Source: Rhodoplanes sp.
GTDB taxonomy: Bacteria; Pseudomonadota; Alphaproteobacteria; Rhizobiales; Xanthobacteraceae
Length of the DNA stretch: 64,000 nt
Direction of reading: 5' to 3'
NCBI RefSeq assembly: GCF_013377085.1
Contig: NZ_JACAAX010000025.1
Span: 1 to 64,000 of the forward strand
Shown here in pieces: positions 43,285 through 56,330 of the stretch. A program made the translations under genes and the position numbers. How positions within the stretch are numbered: position 1 is the stretch's first letter; every line of letters begins with the position of its first letter. A model generated the notes under the pieces. That model did no database searches. It was not told the DNA's origin and saw only the letters and a program-made list of their open reading frames with translations.

Positions 43285-43602
43285 TCAGCCCACGCCGACG
43301 CGTCGATAAATCTCGTCGAGCGGCAGCGTGATCCCGAGCGCCGGGACGTCGACGACGATGTCCGGAAACCGGATGGTCGCCGGCCCGACATCGACGCCGA
43401 ACTTCGGCAGGACGGCCCACGTCTCCGGATCGACCCACGCATCCAGAACTCTGAAGAGATTGAGGACGATTTGCCGCTCGGCTCTTACGCCGCCGGTCAT
43501 TATTACGACGTGCCCCCGCACAAGTTCAAAATTCTCCTCCTGACCCTCGGCCCAGGTCAGGAAGGCGGACTTGTCCATCTGTACGGGGGTCTGAACGGTC
43601 AT
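43285..43602 (-). CDS. Uma2-family nuclease-like protein with internal deletion
   Basis: About 105 residues. The first 85 match the N-terminal half of Uma2 (DUF820) restriction-like endonucleases: DKSAFLTWAEGQEENFELVR, VVIMTGGVRAERQI and the RFPDIVVDV catalytic Asp segment. The last residues, PALGITLPLDEIYRRV, resemble the extreme C-terminus of full-length Uma2 proteins of about 190 residues. The roughly 70-80 residues between, including the E-x-K part of the active site, are missing in frame. It is probably inactive. ATG at 43602 follows GAGG; a GTG at 43623 is an alternative start. Confidence 0.7.
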   Translation of the reverse strand: MTVQTPVQMDKSAFLTWAEGQEENFELVRGHVVIMTGGVRAERQIVLNLFRVLDAWVDPETWAVLPKFGVDVGPATIRFPDIVVDVPALGITLPLDEIYRRVGVG

Positions 43603-43689
43603 GACGGCCTCGTTCGTCGACACCAGTCTAATGGGTCTTCAGGCGAGGTGGGAGCGGTGGCCGCGAAGCATGCGCCGAATCGAGGCCCG

Positions 43690-43824
43690 TTCACCCTCCC
43701 CTGGAGGGGGAGGGTCGGCGCGCGTAGCGCGCCGGGGTGGGGTGACAGCGCTGCCGGTGCGTGGGGTTTCACCCCACCCCGCCCGCCTTCGGCGGTCGAC
43801 CCTCCCCCTCCAGGGGAGGGTGAA
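43690..43824. repeat. Large palindromic element with perfect 28-bp arms
   Basis: 43690-43717 and 43797-43824 are exact reverse complements (28 of 28). The interior has a second pair, GGGGTGGGGTGA facing TTTCACCCCACCCC. It resembles the element at 1531-1633 in composition and layout, and lies between the Uma2 remnant and the groEL terminator. No transposase is associated. Confidence 0.8.
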
Positions 43825-43828
43825 CAAG

Positions 43829-43859
43829 CAAAAAAGGCCCGGGATCGCTCCCGGGCCTT
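43829..43859 (-). terminator. Rho-independent terminator of groESL
   Basis: On the minus strand AAGGCCCGGGA and TCCCGGGCCTT form an 11-bp stem with a four-base loop, followed by a T-tract (43829-43833). It lies 50 bases after the groEL stop. Confidence 0.9.
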
Positions 43860-43909
43860 CGTGTTTGCGACGTTGATCCGACCCGAGGGTCGGCGACCGA
43901 AAAGTCCGA

Positions 43910-45553
<1,644 letters not shown>

Positions 45554-45659
45554 TCAGCTCCTGAATGAAACCGTTGCGTTCTCCCGACCCGGCGAGACCA
45601 CGGTGCCGATCCAAAAATCCGGCAGGGCCCTATCAGGTTGGCGAATCCGAAATGTGAGG

Positions 45660-45974
45660 TCAGGCGGCCTTCTTCTTGGCCTCGGTGTCGGTGAGAACGC
45701 CCATGATGTCGCTCTCCTTCATGATCAGATACTCGACGCCGTCGAGCTTGACCTCGGTGCCGGACCACTTGCCGAACAGCACCCGGTCGCCTTCCTTCAC
45801 GTCGAGCGGGACCAGCTTGCCGGCCTCGTCGCGGCCACCCGGGCCGACCGCGATGATCTCGCCCTGCTGGGGCTTCTCCTTGACGGTGTCGGGGATGATG
45901 ATGCCGCCGGCCGTTTTTTGCTCGGCCTCGACGCGCTTGACGACGACGCGGTCGTGAAGCGGACGGAACTTCAT
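45660..45974 (-). CDS. groES: Co-chaperonin GroES (Hsp10)
   Basis: A 104-residue co-chaperonin. [20 protein letters not shown], the mobile-loop segment [10 protein letters not shown] and the C-terminal [13 protein letters not shown] are typical; a short AKKKAA tail is added. ATG at 45974 follows a GGAGGACA site. It is first in the groESL operon, with a CIRCE-like operator 130 bases upstream. Confidence 0.97.
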   Translation of the reverse strand: MKFRPLHDRVVVKRVEAEQKTAGGIIIPDTVKEKPQQGEIIAVGPGGRDEAGKLVPLDVKEGDRVLFGKWSGTEVKLDGVEYLIMKESDIMGVLTDTEAKKKAA

Positions 45975-46106
45975 GCTGTCCTCCTAAGTTTTTGAAGCAG
46001 AGTGCTGAATTGGAATGCAGGTCGGCCGGCGGGGCGGTGGGCCCCGGGCGCCCGGTTGCGACTTGGTGCTCGGTGGAACCGGGTTCAAGAGGGGGGCCGA
46101 AAATAA

Positions 46107-46133
46107 TTGGCACTCCGGCATCCCGACTGCCAG
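46107..46133 (-). promoter_or_regulatory. Degenerate CIRCE operator upstream of groES
   Basis: TTGGCACTC (46107-46115), nine bases, GACTGCCAG (46125-46133). The consensus is TTAGCACTC-N9-GAGTGCTAA, so the left arm matches 8 of 9 and the right arm is changed at a few positions but still 7 of 9 self-complementary. Its place before groES argues for HrcA repression. hrcA itself is not in the window. Confidence 0.65.
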
Positions 46134-46338
46134 CCGCCGAGCGGCAGGCGCCGGATTGGCCGCGACCGTTCCTCGAAGCTTAGCCCAAGCTTTTCTGCAG
46201 TGCGAAAGGTAGAGGCTTGATAGCACTGTCGGAGCTAGGCTGCCAAGCCTGTTCCGTGAACACTTTGTTTACCAAATGAGCTTGCAATGATTGGAGGTGG
46301 AATGAAAGACTTCCGGTCCGACACGGATGGGGGACACC

Positions 46339-46608
46339 ATGGCCTCTCAGGAGTTCTTGAAGCAACTACACGGCTACGGCTTGACGACCGCTCATATCCT
46401 GTATAGGCGGCCCGATCATCCCTGGCTCCTGCAGACCTATCTCTGGCAGGACTACGATCTCCACCCGCATTTTCCGGAGCTGAACAAGTTTCTCGGCTTC
46501 TGGCGGGAGAAGCTCGAAGGGCCCCTGCACTCGGTCACGGTCGCCCATTCGCGGCTGATCAAGCCGGCCGAGATCAAGGCGGTCGACGGGATGTTCCAGC
46601 TCCACTGA
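46339..46608 (+). CDS. usg: Usg-family protein
   Basis: An 89-residue protein of the Usg family. The sequence MASQEFLKQLHGYGLTTAHI, YLWQDYDLHPHFPELNKFL and GPLHSVTVAHSRLIKPAEI is typical. Its role is unknown, though homologues are widespread in alphaproteobacteria. ATG at 46339 is preferred over the Met four codons upstream by family length. It is divergent from groES. Confidence 0.85.
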   Translation: MASQEFLKQLHGYGLTTAHILYRRPDHPWLLQTYLWQDYDLHPHFPELNKFLGFWREKLEGPLHSVTVAHSRLIKPAEIKAVDGMFQLH

Positions 46609-46611
46609 GCG

Positions 46612-46717
46612 GTACCGATCGCGTAGTACCGATCGCGTAGCCCGGGTTGAGTGAAACGAAACCCGGGATCCTGCGCCCATAAAACCCTGGATGGCGCAGG
46701 CGCCATCCAGGCTACGA
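46612..46717. repeat. Intergenic repeat with direct duplication and two hairpins
   Basis: GTACCGATCGCGTA occurs twice head-to-tail (46612-46625 and 46626-46639). Then GTAGCC and GGCTAC bracket an element with CCCGGGTT...AACCCGGG and CTGGATGGCGC/GCGCCATCCAG stems. It lies between usg and the converging nucleoside transporter gene. It resembles short dispersed palindromes of Rhizobiales and has no T-tract. Confidence 0.6.
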
Positions 46718-46733
46718 GGGTGAAGGCACGCCG

Positions 46734-47996
46734 TCACACCAGCATGCCGACCACGGCGCCGATCACGCAGGTCGACAGCGTGCCGGAGACCACCGACTTG
46801 AGGCCGAGCCCGACGATCTCGTCGCGGCGCTCCGGCGCCATCGCCGAGAGCCCGCCGATCATGATGCCGAGGCTGCCGAAATTGGCGAAGCCGCACATCG
46901 CATAGGTGAGGATCAGGCGGGAGCGGGGGGCGAGCGCGTCGGGCGGCAGCTTCGACAGCTCCACATAGGCGATCAGCTCGTTGAGCACGGTCTTGATCCC
47001 CATCAGGCCGCCGGCGGTCGGCGCCTCGCTCCACGGGATGCCCATCAGCCAGCACACCGGCGCCATGGCGGCGCCCAGAGCCCGCTGCAGCGTCACGGGG
47101 GCGCCCCATATGTCGGGGAGCAGGCCCAGCACGGCGTTGGCGAGATGGACCAGCGCCACCAGCACGATCAGCATGGCGACGATGGCGAGCAGCAGCTCGA
47201 GCCCGACCGTGGTGCCGCGCACGATGGCGTCCATGGTGCTTTCGGCGATCCTTGCCGGCGCGACCGCGGGAGCCGCGGTGGTGCCGGTGACGCGATCCGG
47301 CACCATCAGGTGGCTGACCAGGATGGCGGCCGGCGCCCCGAGGATCGAGGCGACGGCGAGATGGCCGGCGACGTCCGGGATCACGTCGCGCAGCAGCGTC
47401 GCATAGAGGACGAAGACCGTGCCGGCGATACCGGCCATGCCGCCCGTCATCACCATGAACAGCTCGCCGCGGGTGAGCCCGGCCAGATAGGGGCGGATGA
47501 ACAGCGGCGCCTCGACCATGCCGACGAAAATGTTCGCGGCGGTCGACAGCCCGACGGCGCCGCCGATGCCGAGCGTGCGCTCCAGCACGGCCGAAAAGCC
47601 CCGCACCACCGGCTGCAGCACGCCCCAATGAAACAGGAGCGTGGTCAGGGCGCTCACCACCAGCACGATCGGCAGAGCCTGGAAGGCCAGCACGAACGCT
47701 CCGCCAGGCATCTTTGGATCGAAGGGCAGGGCGCCGCCGCCCAGATAGCCGAACACGAAGGCGGTGCCGGCCCGGGTCGCGGCCGCGACCGCATCGACGG
47801 CCGCCGCTGCCCCGGCGAAATCCGCCGTGACGCCCGGCACTTCGAGGAGCAGCAATGCGAGGGCGATCGTCAGGGCGAGCGCCACCGCCACGGTCCGGGG
47901 CCGCACGGCGCGGCGGTCCTCGCCGATCAGCCAGGCGAGGCCGAGCAGGACCATGAGCCCGGCAGCCGATTGCAGGTGCGGCAGGACGTCGGCCAT
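46734..47996 (-). CDS. nupC: Concentrative nucleoside transporter (NupC/CNT family)
   Basis: A 420-residue proton- or sodium-coupled nucleoside importer. The CNT signatures are present: GGALPFDPKMPGGAFVLAFQ, LPIVLVVSALTTLLFHWGVL, STAANIFVGMVEAPLFIRPY and NELIAYVELS. About ten hydrophobic helices are seen. Start at 47996 (MADVLPHLQS) gives the usual length. It is transcribed divergently from the cyclophilin-like gene. Confidence 0.9.
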   Translation of the reverse strand: MADVLPHLQSAAGLMVLLGLAWLIGEDRRAVRPRTVAVALALTIALALLLLEVPGVTADFAGAAAAVDAVAAATRAGTAFVFGYLGGGALPFDPKMPGGAFVLAFQALPIVLVVSALTTLLFHWGVLQPVVRGFSAVLERTLGIGGAVGLSTAANIFVGMVEAPLFIRPYLAGLTRGELFMVMTGGMAGIAGTVFVLYATLLRDVIPDVAGHLAVASILGAPAAILVSHLMVPDRVTGTTAAPAVAPARIAESTMDAIVRGTTVGLELLLAIVAMLIVLVALVHLANAVLGLLPDIWGAPVTLQRALGAAMAPVCWLMGIPWSEAPTAGGLMGIKTVLNELIAYVELSKLPPDALAPRSRLILTYAMCGFANFGSLGIMIGGLSAMAPERRDEIVGLGLKSVVSGTLSTCVIGAVVGMLV

Positions 47997-48173
47997 CGGG
48001 CTCTCCGGTTCGGGGTCGTCCCGCCATGCAGGAATCGTGCGCCAGGGGCGGATTTTCATACCGCAGCGCAGCGAGGCCGGCCATGGCGCCGGCCGTTCGC
48101 CCGGGGGCTTGTCGCGCGTGCGGGAGCGCGCGGGCGTGGTATGGTCGTGGCATTGCAGCCAGCGAGAACCGCC

Positions 48174-48548
48174 ATGGCCCGTATCCGCTTCGATTTCGGA
48201 TTGCTGACCCTCGATGCCACGTTGCTCGACGGCCCGACCGCCGAGGCGGTCCTGGCCGCGCTGCCGTTTACCGCCTCGGTGCTCACCTGGGGCGAGGAGC
48301 TCTATTTCGAGGTGCCGGTGCGGACGCCGCGCGAGCCCCAGGCCCGCGCCGTCGTCACGCCGGGCGAGATCGTCTACTGGCCCGAGGGACCCGCCATCGC
48401 CATCGGTTGGGGCCGCACGCCGATCAGCCAGGACGGCGAGACGAGGCTCGCCGCGCCCTGCAACCTGTTTGCCCGCGCCGACGGCGACGTGAGCATGCTC
48501 ACGTCGGTGCCGGCCGGCACAAGGGTGGTCGTCGAGCGGCTGGACTGA
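48174..48548 (+). CDS. Cyclophilin-like domain protein (TM1367/DUF369-like)
   Basis: A 124-residue protein whose fold matches the cyclophilin-like family of small archaeal/bacterial proteins. LPFTASVLTWGEELYFEVPV, the VVTPGEIVYWPEGPAIAIGW core and GRTPISQDGETRLAAPCNLF are conserved. It lacks the classical PPIase arginine motif, so isomerase activity is unlikely. ATG at 48174 (MARIRFDFG) gives normal length; a much longer upstream extension is a shadow of the transporter gene. Function unknown. Confidence 0.75.
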   Translation: MARIRFDFGLLTLDATLLDGPTAEAVLAALPFTASVLTWGEELYFEVPVRTPREPQARAVVTPGEIVYWPEGPAIAIGWGRTPISQDGETRLAAPCNLFARADGDVSMLTSVPAGTRVVVERLD

Positions 48549-48837
48549 TGCGCCGCCTGCCCAGTCGAGGGTGGTGAAACCAAAGCTTTGCGTCTCGCGT
48601 CCGACGTCGTCGGCCTGCGGCGGCGCTTCCTAAGACGTTTGGATTAAGCATTGTCCCGGGGAGGATTGTTGCTCGCTCGAAGATCAACGCGCCGTCAATC
48701 TTATGAAAAGCGAATCGTTCCCGCGTGAGGCCCCGTTAACCAGCCGTGTGCGTCGCAGAGCGCATGTTGGGTGCCATCAGCCGAGAGAAACTCGGCGCCT
48801 CGCCCGCCGTTCGGGCCGGGACCCGGCAGAACCCGAA

Positions 48838-51834
<2,997 letters not shown>

Positions 51835-52747
51835 AATCCAAGGTTGTGACGTGATCTGAATCGACAGGCTCCGGGTCGGGGGGGACAGGCCGGGAGCAGG
51901 ACATCGGCGTGATCGGCAGAGGATCCTGCTGTCGTTCCGCGCGCCCGTCACCGTCTCTCTCACGATGGCGGGCGGACTCGTGACGGCCGGCGGAGCCGCC
52001 TCCGCTCAGAACTCGGCCCGGTTCCGGTCCTCGGCCGAGAACAGGCTCGCCGACGCCACCTCGAAGCAGCCGCGCCAGATCGACATCGTCCGGCAGCGGC
52101 CCGCACGGCTGGCGCCGCCGAACTGGAGCTTTCCAGCAAGAGCGATCCGGGAAGACGGAGGCAGGTCGGACCCGGTCATCCGAGCTGATGATCTGCCGCG
52201 CCGGTTCGCCGGCGGGTTCGTTCGGATTTCCGAACGACGATCATTCGCCCGATACGGGATTCCGGACGAAACAAGCGAACAGCGCCGAAAAACGACGGCA
52301 GATTAGTTCAATTCGATGAGACTGAAACCGGCACGTTCCGTGCCTGACCAGGTCTGCGCCGAACGACCAACCGTAGCCCCCGTACAGGCTGTCTCATTCG
52401 CCGCGACGAACGCACGACAGCGCACGGGGCTGACAAATGCATCGACCTCCGGCGATCTTCGCCGTCCGACGGGTGCTGACTTCGGCTCACGCACCCGACG
52501 GCTTTGCGCCGCTTCCAGAGCTTCCACATCCCGCCGCTGGCGAGACGTCCCCGGTGCCGACGGCGCCGTCGACCATCGCGTCGGACAGCGTGTCGCCTGC
52601 GCCGTCTCGGTCTCCGAGCCGGCATGCGCTCTGGTCGGCCTGCCGATGTCTTCCTGATCAAGCCCCGACGCCAGCCGCCGGCCCGGATGCGATCCACCGG
52701 CAGTTTCCGGTTCGGCTCAGCGAAATCCCTACAGGCAGGAGGGTCAT
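51835..52747. other. 913-base gap, no confident gene
   Basis: A 113-codon frame at 51965-52306 begins with a signal-like Ala/Gly stretch (MAGGLVTAGGAASAQ) but has no good ribosome site, and base composition decays along it. At 52330-52344 GGCACG-TTC-CGTGCC is a short perfect inverted repeat. No other feature stands out. The promoter of the MatC-like gene must lie in the last few hundred bases. Confidence 0.45.
51965..52306 (+). CDS. Doubtful 113-residue secreted protein candidate
   Basis: The first codons look like the end of a signal peptide (LVTAGGAASAQN). Upstream in frame a hydrophobic run (LLSFRAPVTVSL) could extend it if translation starts at a TTG or CTG, but no ribosome site is evident. 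Codon use is GC3-rich at first and then drifts, as in a decaying gene. No family recognised. It is listed only because it would fill a large gap. Confidence 0.2.
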   Translation: MAGGLVTAGGAASAQNSARFRSSAENRLADATSKQPRQIDIVRQRPARLAPPNWSFPARAIREDGGRSDPVIRADDLPRRFAGGFVRISERRSFARYGIPDETSEQRRKTTAD

Positions 52748-54124
52748 GTGATACTAGGAATGTCAATTGCAGCGTTCGTCTCGCTGCTCGGCATTGTCAT
52801 CGTGGTCGGCATCTCGATGTACAATGAGGAACTCAATGTCGGAGTCGTGGCGATCGCTTTCGCCATCCTGATCGGTGCCGTCTTCGCCGGCATCCCGGCC
52901 TCCAAGGTTCTGCAATCTTGGCCGATCGACCTGTTCATGATCCTGAGCGGCGTCACCTTCCTGTTCGGGATCGCGACGACCAACGGAACCATGGACAAGG
53001 TGACGGCCAACTCGATACGGCTCGCCGGCGGCAACACCGCGCTGATCCCGTTCATCGTCTTCGCGCTGATCACCGTCATCACCACGATCGGCCCCGGTAA
53101 CATCGCCACCGTCACCCTGATGGCGCCGGTCGCCATGGCGATCGCCGGCCGGATCAAGCTGTCCGCCTTCCTGATGACTCTCCTCGTGGTGGGCGCGGCC
53201 AACGGCGCGGCGTTCTCGCCGATCGCCCCGACCGGCATCATCTCGCAGTTCTTCGTGACCAAGATGGCGCCGGAGATGGCGGCCATCGGCAAGCCGCTCG
53301 GCGACCTCGACGTGATGGCGTGGCGCGTCTATCTCGACTGCGAGCTCGCGCAGATGATCGGCAACATGGGCGGCTTCTTCCTGCTCGGTGGCGCCGCCTG
53401 GATGATCCAGCAGAAGCATTCGACGCTCAGCATCGACGAGGTCGCGGCCAAGCCGGAGCCCTTCACGACCCATCAGTGGATGACGCTCGGCGCCGTCTTG
53501 CTGCTCGTCCTGCTGGTCATCCTGCCCGGTCTGTCGATCATGAAGCCGATCTTCACGCCGACGGTGATGAACGTGCTCGGCAACGGCAAGGCCCCGAATG
53601 TCGGCGCCCTCTCCTTCATCCTGGCGACCGTCCTGCTGGTCCTCAACGCCGGCGACAGCAAGACGGTGGTGAGGTCGATGCCGTGGTCGGTGATCATCAT
53701 GGTCGGCGGCATGGGCATCCTGATCGAGATCATGGACAAGGCCGGCGGCCTCGGCGCCCTGGTCGACATCATCGCCACCGTCTCGGGCCCGGTCACGGTC
53801 ACGGGCGTGCTCGGCTTCGTCACCGGCATCATCTCGGCCTATTCGAGCTCGTCGGGCGTCGTCATGCCGATGTTCCTGCCGCTGGTTCCCGGCCTCGTCA
53901 AGGTCGTGGGCGGTGATCCCGTGGCGATGATCTCCTCGATCAATGTCGGCTCGCACATGGTCGACACCTCGCCGCTGTCGCTGTTCGGCGCCGTCTGCCT
54001 GGCCTGCGCCGCCGCACACGAGGACAAGGGCAAGCTGTTCCGCAAGCTGCTCATCTGGGGCTTCTCGATGTCGGTGGTCGGCGCGCTCCTCTGCTACGTG
54101 TTCTTCGGCCTGCTCGGTCTTTGA
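52748..54124 (+). CDS. SLC13/MatC-type carboxylate transporter
   Basis: A 458-residue carrier with about 12 hydrophobic segments. It resembles the dicarboxylate carrier MatC (malonate) in the CitM/ArsB/SLC13 superfamily: the N-terminal half has NGTMDKVTANSIRLAGGN and ANGAAFSPIAPTGIISQFF, and the C-terminal half ISAYSSSSGVVMPMFLPLVP. The GTG at 52748 follows CAGGAGGGT; ATG at 52760 is an alternative. The DctB/DctD two-component pair follows 285 bases later on the same strand, suggesting dicarboxylate-responsive control. Confidence 0.85.
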   Translation: MILGMSIAAFVSLLGIVIVVGISMYNEELNVGVVAIAFAILIGAVFAGIPASKVLQSWPIDLFMILSGVTFLFGIATTNGTMDKVTANSIRLAGGNTALIPFIVFALITVITTIGPGNIATVTLMAPVAMAIAGRIKLSAFLMTLLVVGAANGAAFSPIAPTGIISQFFVTKMAPEMAAIGKPLGDLDVMAWRVYLDCELAQMIGNMGGFFLLGGAAWMIQQKHSTLSIDEVAAKPEPFTTHQWMTLGAVLLLVLLVILPGLSIMKPIFTPTVMNVLGNGKAPNVGALSFILATVLLVLNAGDSKTVVRSMPWSVIIMVGGMGILIEIMDKAGGLGALVDIIATVSGPVTVTGVLGFVTGIISAYSSSSGVVMPMFLPLVPGLVKVVGGDPVAMISSINVGSHMVDTSPLSLFGAVCLACAAAHEDKGKLFRKLLIWGFSMSVVGALLCYVFFGLLGL

Positions 54125-54170
54125 GACGCCGAACTCGGGACCCCCGCAGCACACGAGCGGAGACGAGGCG

Positions 54171-54202
54171 GTTGCGGGCGCGTCGCGAGACGCGCCCGCA
54201 AC
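54171..54202. terminator. Strong hairpin downstream of the MatC-like gene
   Basis: GTTGCGGGCGCGTC and GACGCGCCCGCAAC are exact 14-base arms around a GCGA tetraloop, 46 bases after the transporter stop. No T-tract follows, so it may be a processing or Rho-related site or an attenuator before dctB. Confidence 0.5.
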
Positions 54203-54409
54203 GTCGTGGGCGCCTGTCGTCGCGGGACCGTAGCAACACGAACAGCCGCGCGGCCCAGGCTCCTGTACAGTGAAATGGCGAAGCACAGGGCCGGCTGCAG
54301 GCGCGGCTTGGAGTCGGCCCCCGCCGGCCTCGGCCCTGTGTCGATCGGATGCGCTGCGTCAAGGACGGTGCCCCCGCGCAGGTAATCACGTGCCGTTCGC
54401 GGGGTCGGG

Positions 54410-56320
54410 ATGGCGATGTCGAAAGCGTTCTCGTCACTGGGCGTGCCGCGCGCCACCCGTCCGGGCGCCATGCGGCGTCGGCTGACAGTCGCCGTCGTTG
54501 TCGTCGCCGCCGCGGCAGCAGTCGCTTATCTCGTGTACAACCTGGAGCTCGATGGGTCGATCCGCAAGTTGCGCGGCAGTGCCGACCACCGGCTCGATCT
54601 CTACGCGGCCAGCCTCGAGCGCGAGATCGAGAAATATGCCAAGTTCCCCTATGTGATAGGCTTTCATCCCGACGTCATCGCGCGCTTGCGCGACCCGTCC
54701 GATGCCACGCTCTTGCACAAGGTCAACATCTATCTCGAGACGTTGAATCATCGAATCGGCACGGCCGTCGTCTATATTCTCGACCGGAAGGGCCGGGTCG
54801 GCGCCTCCTCCAATTGGAACGAGCCCGACAGCTTCGTCGGCCTCGATTTGTCCTACCGGCCGTATTACCGCAATGCCGTGATCGACCGTGTGGAACGGTT
54901 CTATGGGATCGGCACGATCGGCAACAGGCCGGGCTACTATCTCGCCACGGCTCTGCACGAGAACGGCGTCATCGTCGGCACGGGCGTGGTCAAGATCGAC
55001 CTCGAGCAATTGGAGCTGTCGTGGTCGTCGGCCGAGTCGCCGGCGATTCTGACCGACGAGCACGGCGTCATCAGCCTGTCATCGGTGCCGGCGTGGAAAT
55101 ACGGAACGCTGCAGCCGCTCGACTCGGCCGCTCGTCGGGACATTGCCGAGGCACAGCAGTACAACGACCGCACGCTCGCCCCGATCGGCATGGAGGTGGT
55201 GCGCAACCTCGATGATACGGCCCAGATCGTTCGTCTTCCCGGTCACGCCGGCACGGGTGGCCGCGTCTTTTCGATCAGCGGCCTTTTCCTCGCCCAAGCC
55301 CGGATGCTGACGGAGGTGCCCTGGCGGCTCACCGTCTTCTCGGACCTGAAGGAGGCGGTCGACCTCGCCCGGACCCGCGCCGTGCTCGCCAGCCTCGGGG
55401 TCCTCCTGCTCAGTGGCGCGTTGGTGGCGCTGGTCCAGCGCCAGCATCACCTCCGGGAGATCGTCGCGGCCCGGGCGGCGCTGCAGCGCGCCCACGACGA
55501 GCTGGAGCAGAAGGTCACCGATCGGACGTCGGAGCTGACCGCCACCAATGCCCGCCTCGTGGAGGAGGTGGAGGAGCGCAGCCGTGCCGAGGAGGCGCTG
55601 CGCGACGCCCAAACGGCGATGATCCAAGCCGGCAAGCTCGCCGCGATCGGACAGTTCTCCACCGGCATCGTGCACGAGTTGAACCGGCCGCTGGCGGCGA
55701 TTGCGGCCCTGTCCGGCAATGCCGTCAAGTTCCTCGAGCGTGGCGACATCGCCACGGCCAGCGGCAATCTGGAGCGCATCCGCCCGCTCGTCGAGCGCAT
55801 GGGCAGGCTGACCGGCGAGCTGAAAGGCTTCGCCCGCAAATCGTCGGGCGAGGCGGGGCCCATCAGGGTCCGCAAGTCGTTCGACAACGCGTTGTTCCTG
55901 TTGCACCACCGGGTGGCGTACGGCAAGGTCGAGGTGGTCGAGGATATCGATGCAAATCTCGTCGTGCGCTGCGATCCGAACCGATTGGACCAGGTGCTGG
56001 TCAACCTGATCGGCAACGCCCTCGACGCCATGGACGGTCGCGACAACAGCCGGCTCGACCTCGTCGCGGCCGCCTATGCCGACGGCTTTGCGCGGCTGTA
56101 CATTTGCGACAACGGACCGGGCCTCTCGGAGGCCTGGCGGCAGCACGCCTTCGAGCCGTTCTTCACCACCAAGGCGCCGGGCACCGGGCTCGGTCTCGGG
56201 CTGGCGATCTCGGTCGGCATCGTGCGCGACTTCGGCGGCGAGCTCAGCGCGACGGAACGGGACTCGGGCGGCGCCGTCTTCAGCCTGACGATTCCTTTAG
56301 CGACAGAACCCGCATCATGA
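54410..56320 (+). CDS. dctB: C4-dicarboxylate sensor histidine kinase DctB
   Basis: A 636-residue sensor kinase. One helix near residue 30 and another near 330 bracket a PDC sensor with YILDRKGRVGASSNW, SFVGLDLSYRPYYRN and FYGIGTIGNRPGYYLATAL, typical of DctB dicarboxylate sensors. A coiled-coil segment precedes the kinase core with His422 in GIVHELNRPLAAI, then N-box NLIGNALDAM, and GTGLGLGLAIS. It should activate DctD in response to a dicarboxylate. It is 10 bases upstream of dctD. Confidence 0.93.
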   Translation: MAMSKAFSSLGVPRATRPGAMRRRLTVAVVVVAAAAAVAYLVYNLELDGSIRKLRGSADHRLDLYAASLEREIEKYAKFPYVIGFHPDVIARLRDPSDATLLHKVNIYLETLNHRIGTAVVYILDRKGRVGASSNWNEPDSFVGLDLSYRPYYRNAVIDRVERFYGIGTIGNRPGYYLATALHENGVIVGTGVVKIDLEQLELSWSSAESPAILTDEHGVISLSSVPAWKYGTLQPLDSAARRDIAEAQQYNDRTLAPIGMEVVRNLDDTAQIVRLPGHAGTGGRVFSISGLFLAQARMLTEVPWRLTVFSDLKEAVDLARTRAVLASLGVLLLSGALVALVQRQHHLREIVAARAALQRAHDELEQKVTDRTSELTATNARLVEEVEERSRAEEALRDAQTAMIQAGKLAAIGQFSTGIVHELNRPLAAIAALSGNAVKFLERGDIATASGNLERIRPLVERMGRLTGELKGFARKSSGEAGPIRVRKSFDNALFLLHHRVAYGKVEVVEDIDANLVVRCDPNRLDQVLVNLIGNALDAMDGRDNSRLDLVAAAYADGFARLYICDNGPGLSEAWRQHAFEPFFTTKAPGTGLGLGLAISVGIVRDFGGELSATERDSGGAVFSLTIPLATEPAS

Positions 56321-56330
56321 GCCAAGCCGA

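Noticed and set aside
43107..43331. 74-codon frame spanning the orphan terminator
   Set aside because: It runs through the terminator stem and T-tract, has no ribosome site and shows no family.
52308..52766. Minus-strand 152-codon frame in the gap before the MatC-like gene
   Set aside because: It overlaps the MatC-like start region, is Arg-rich and has no ribosome site.
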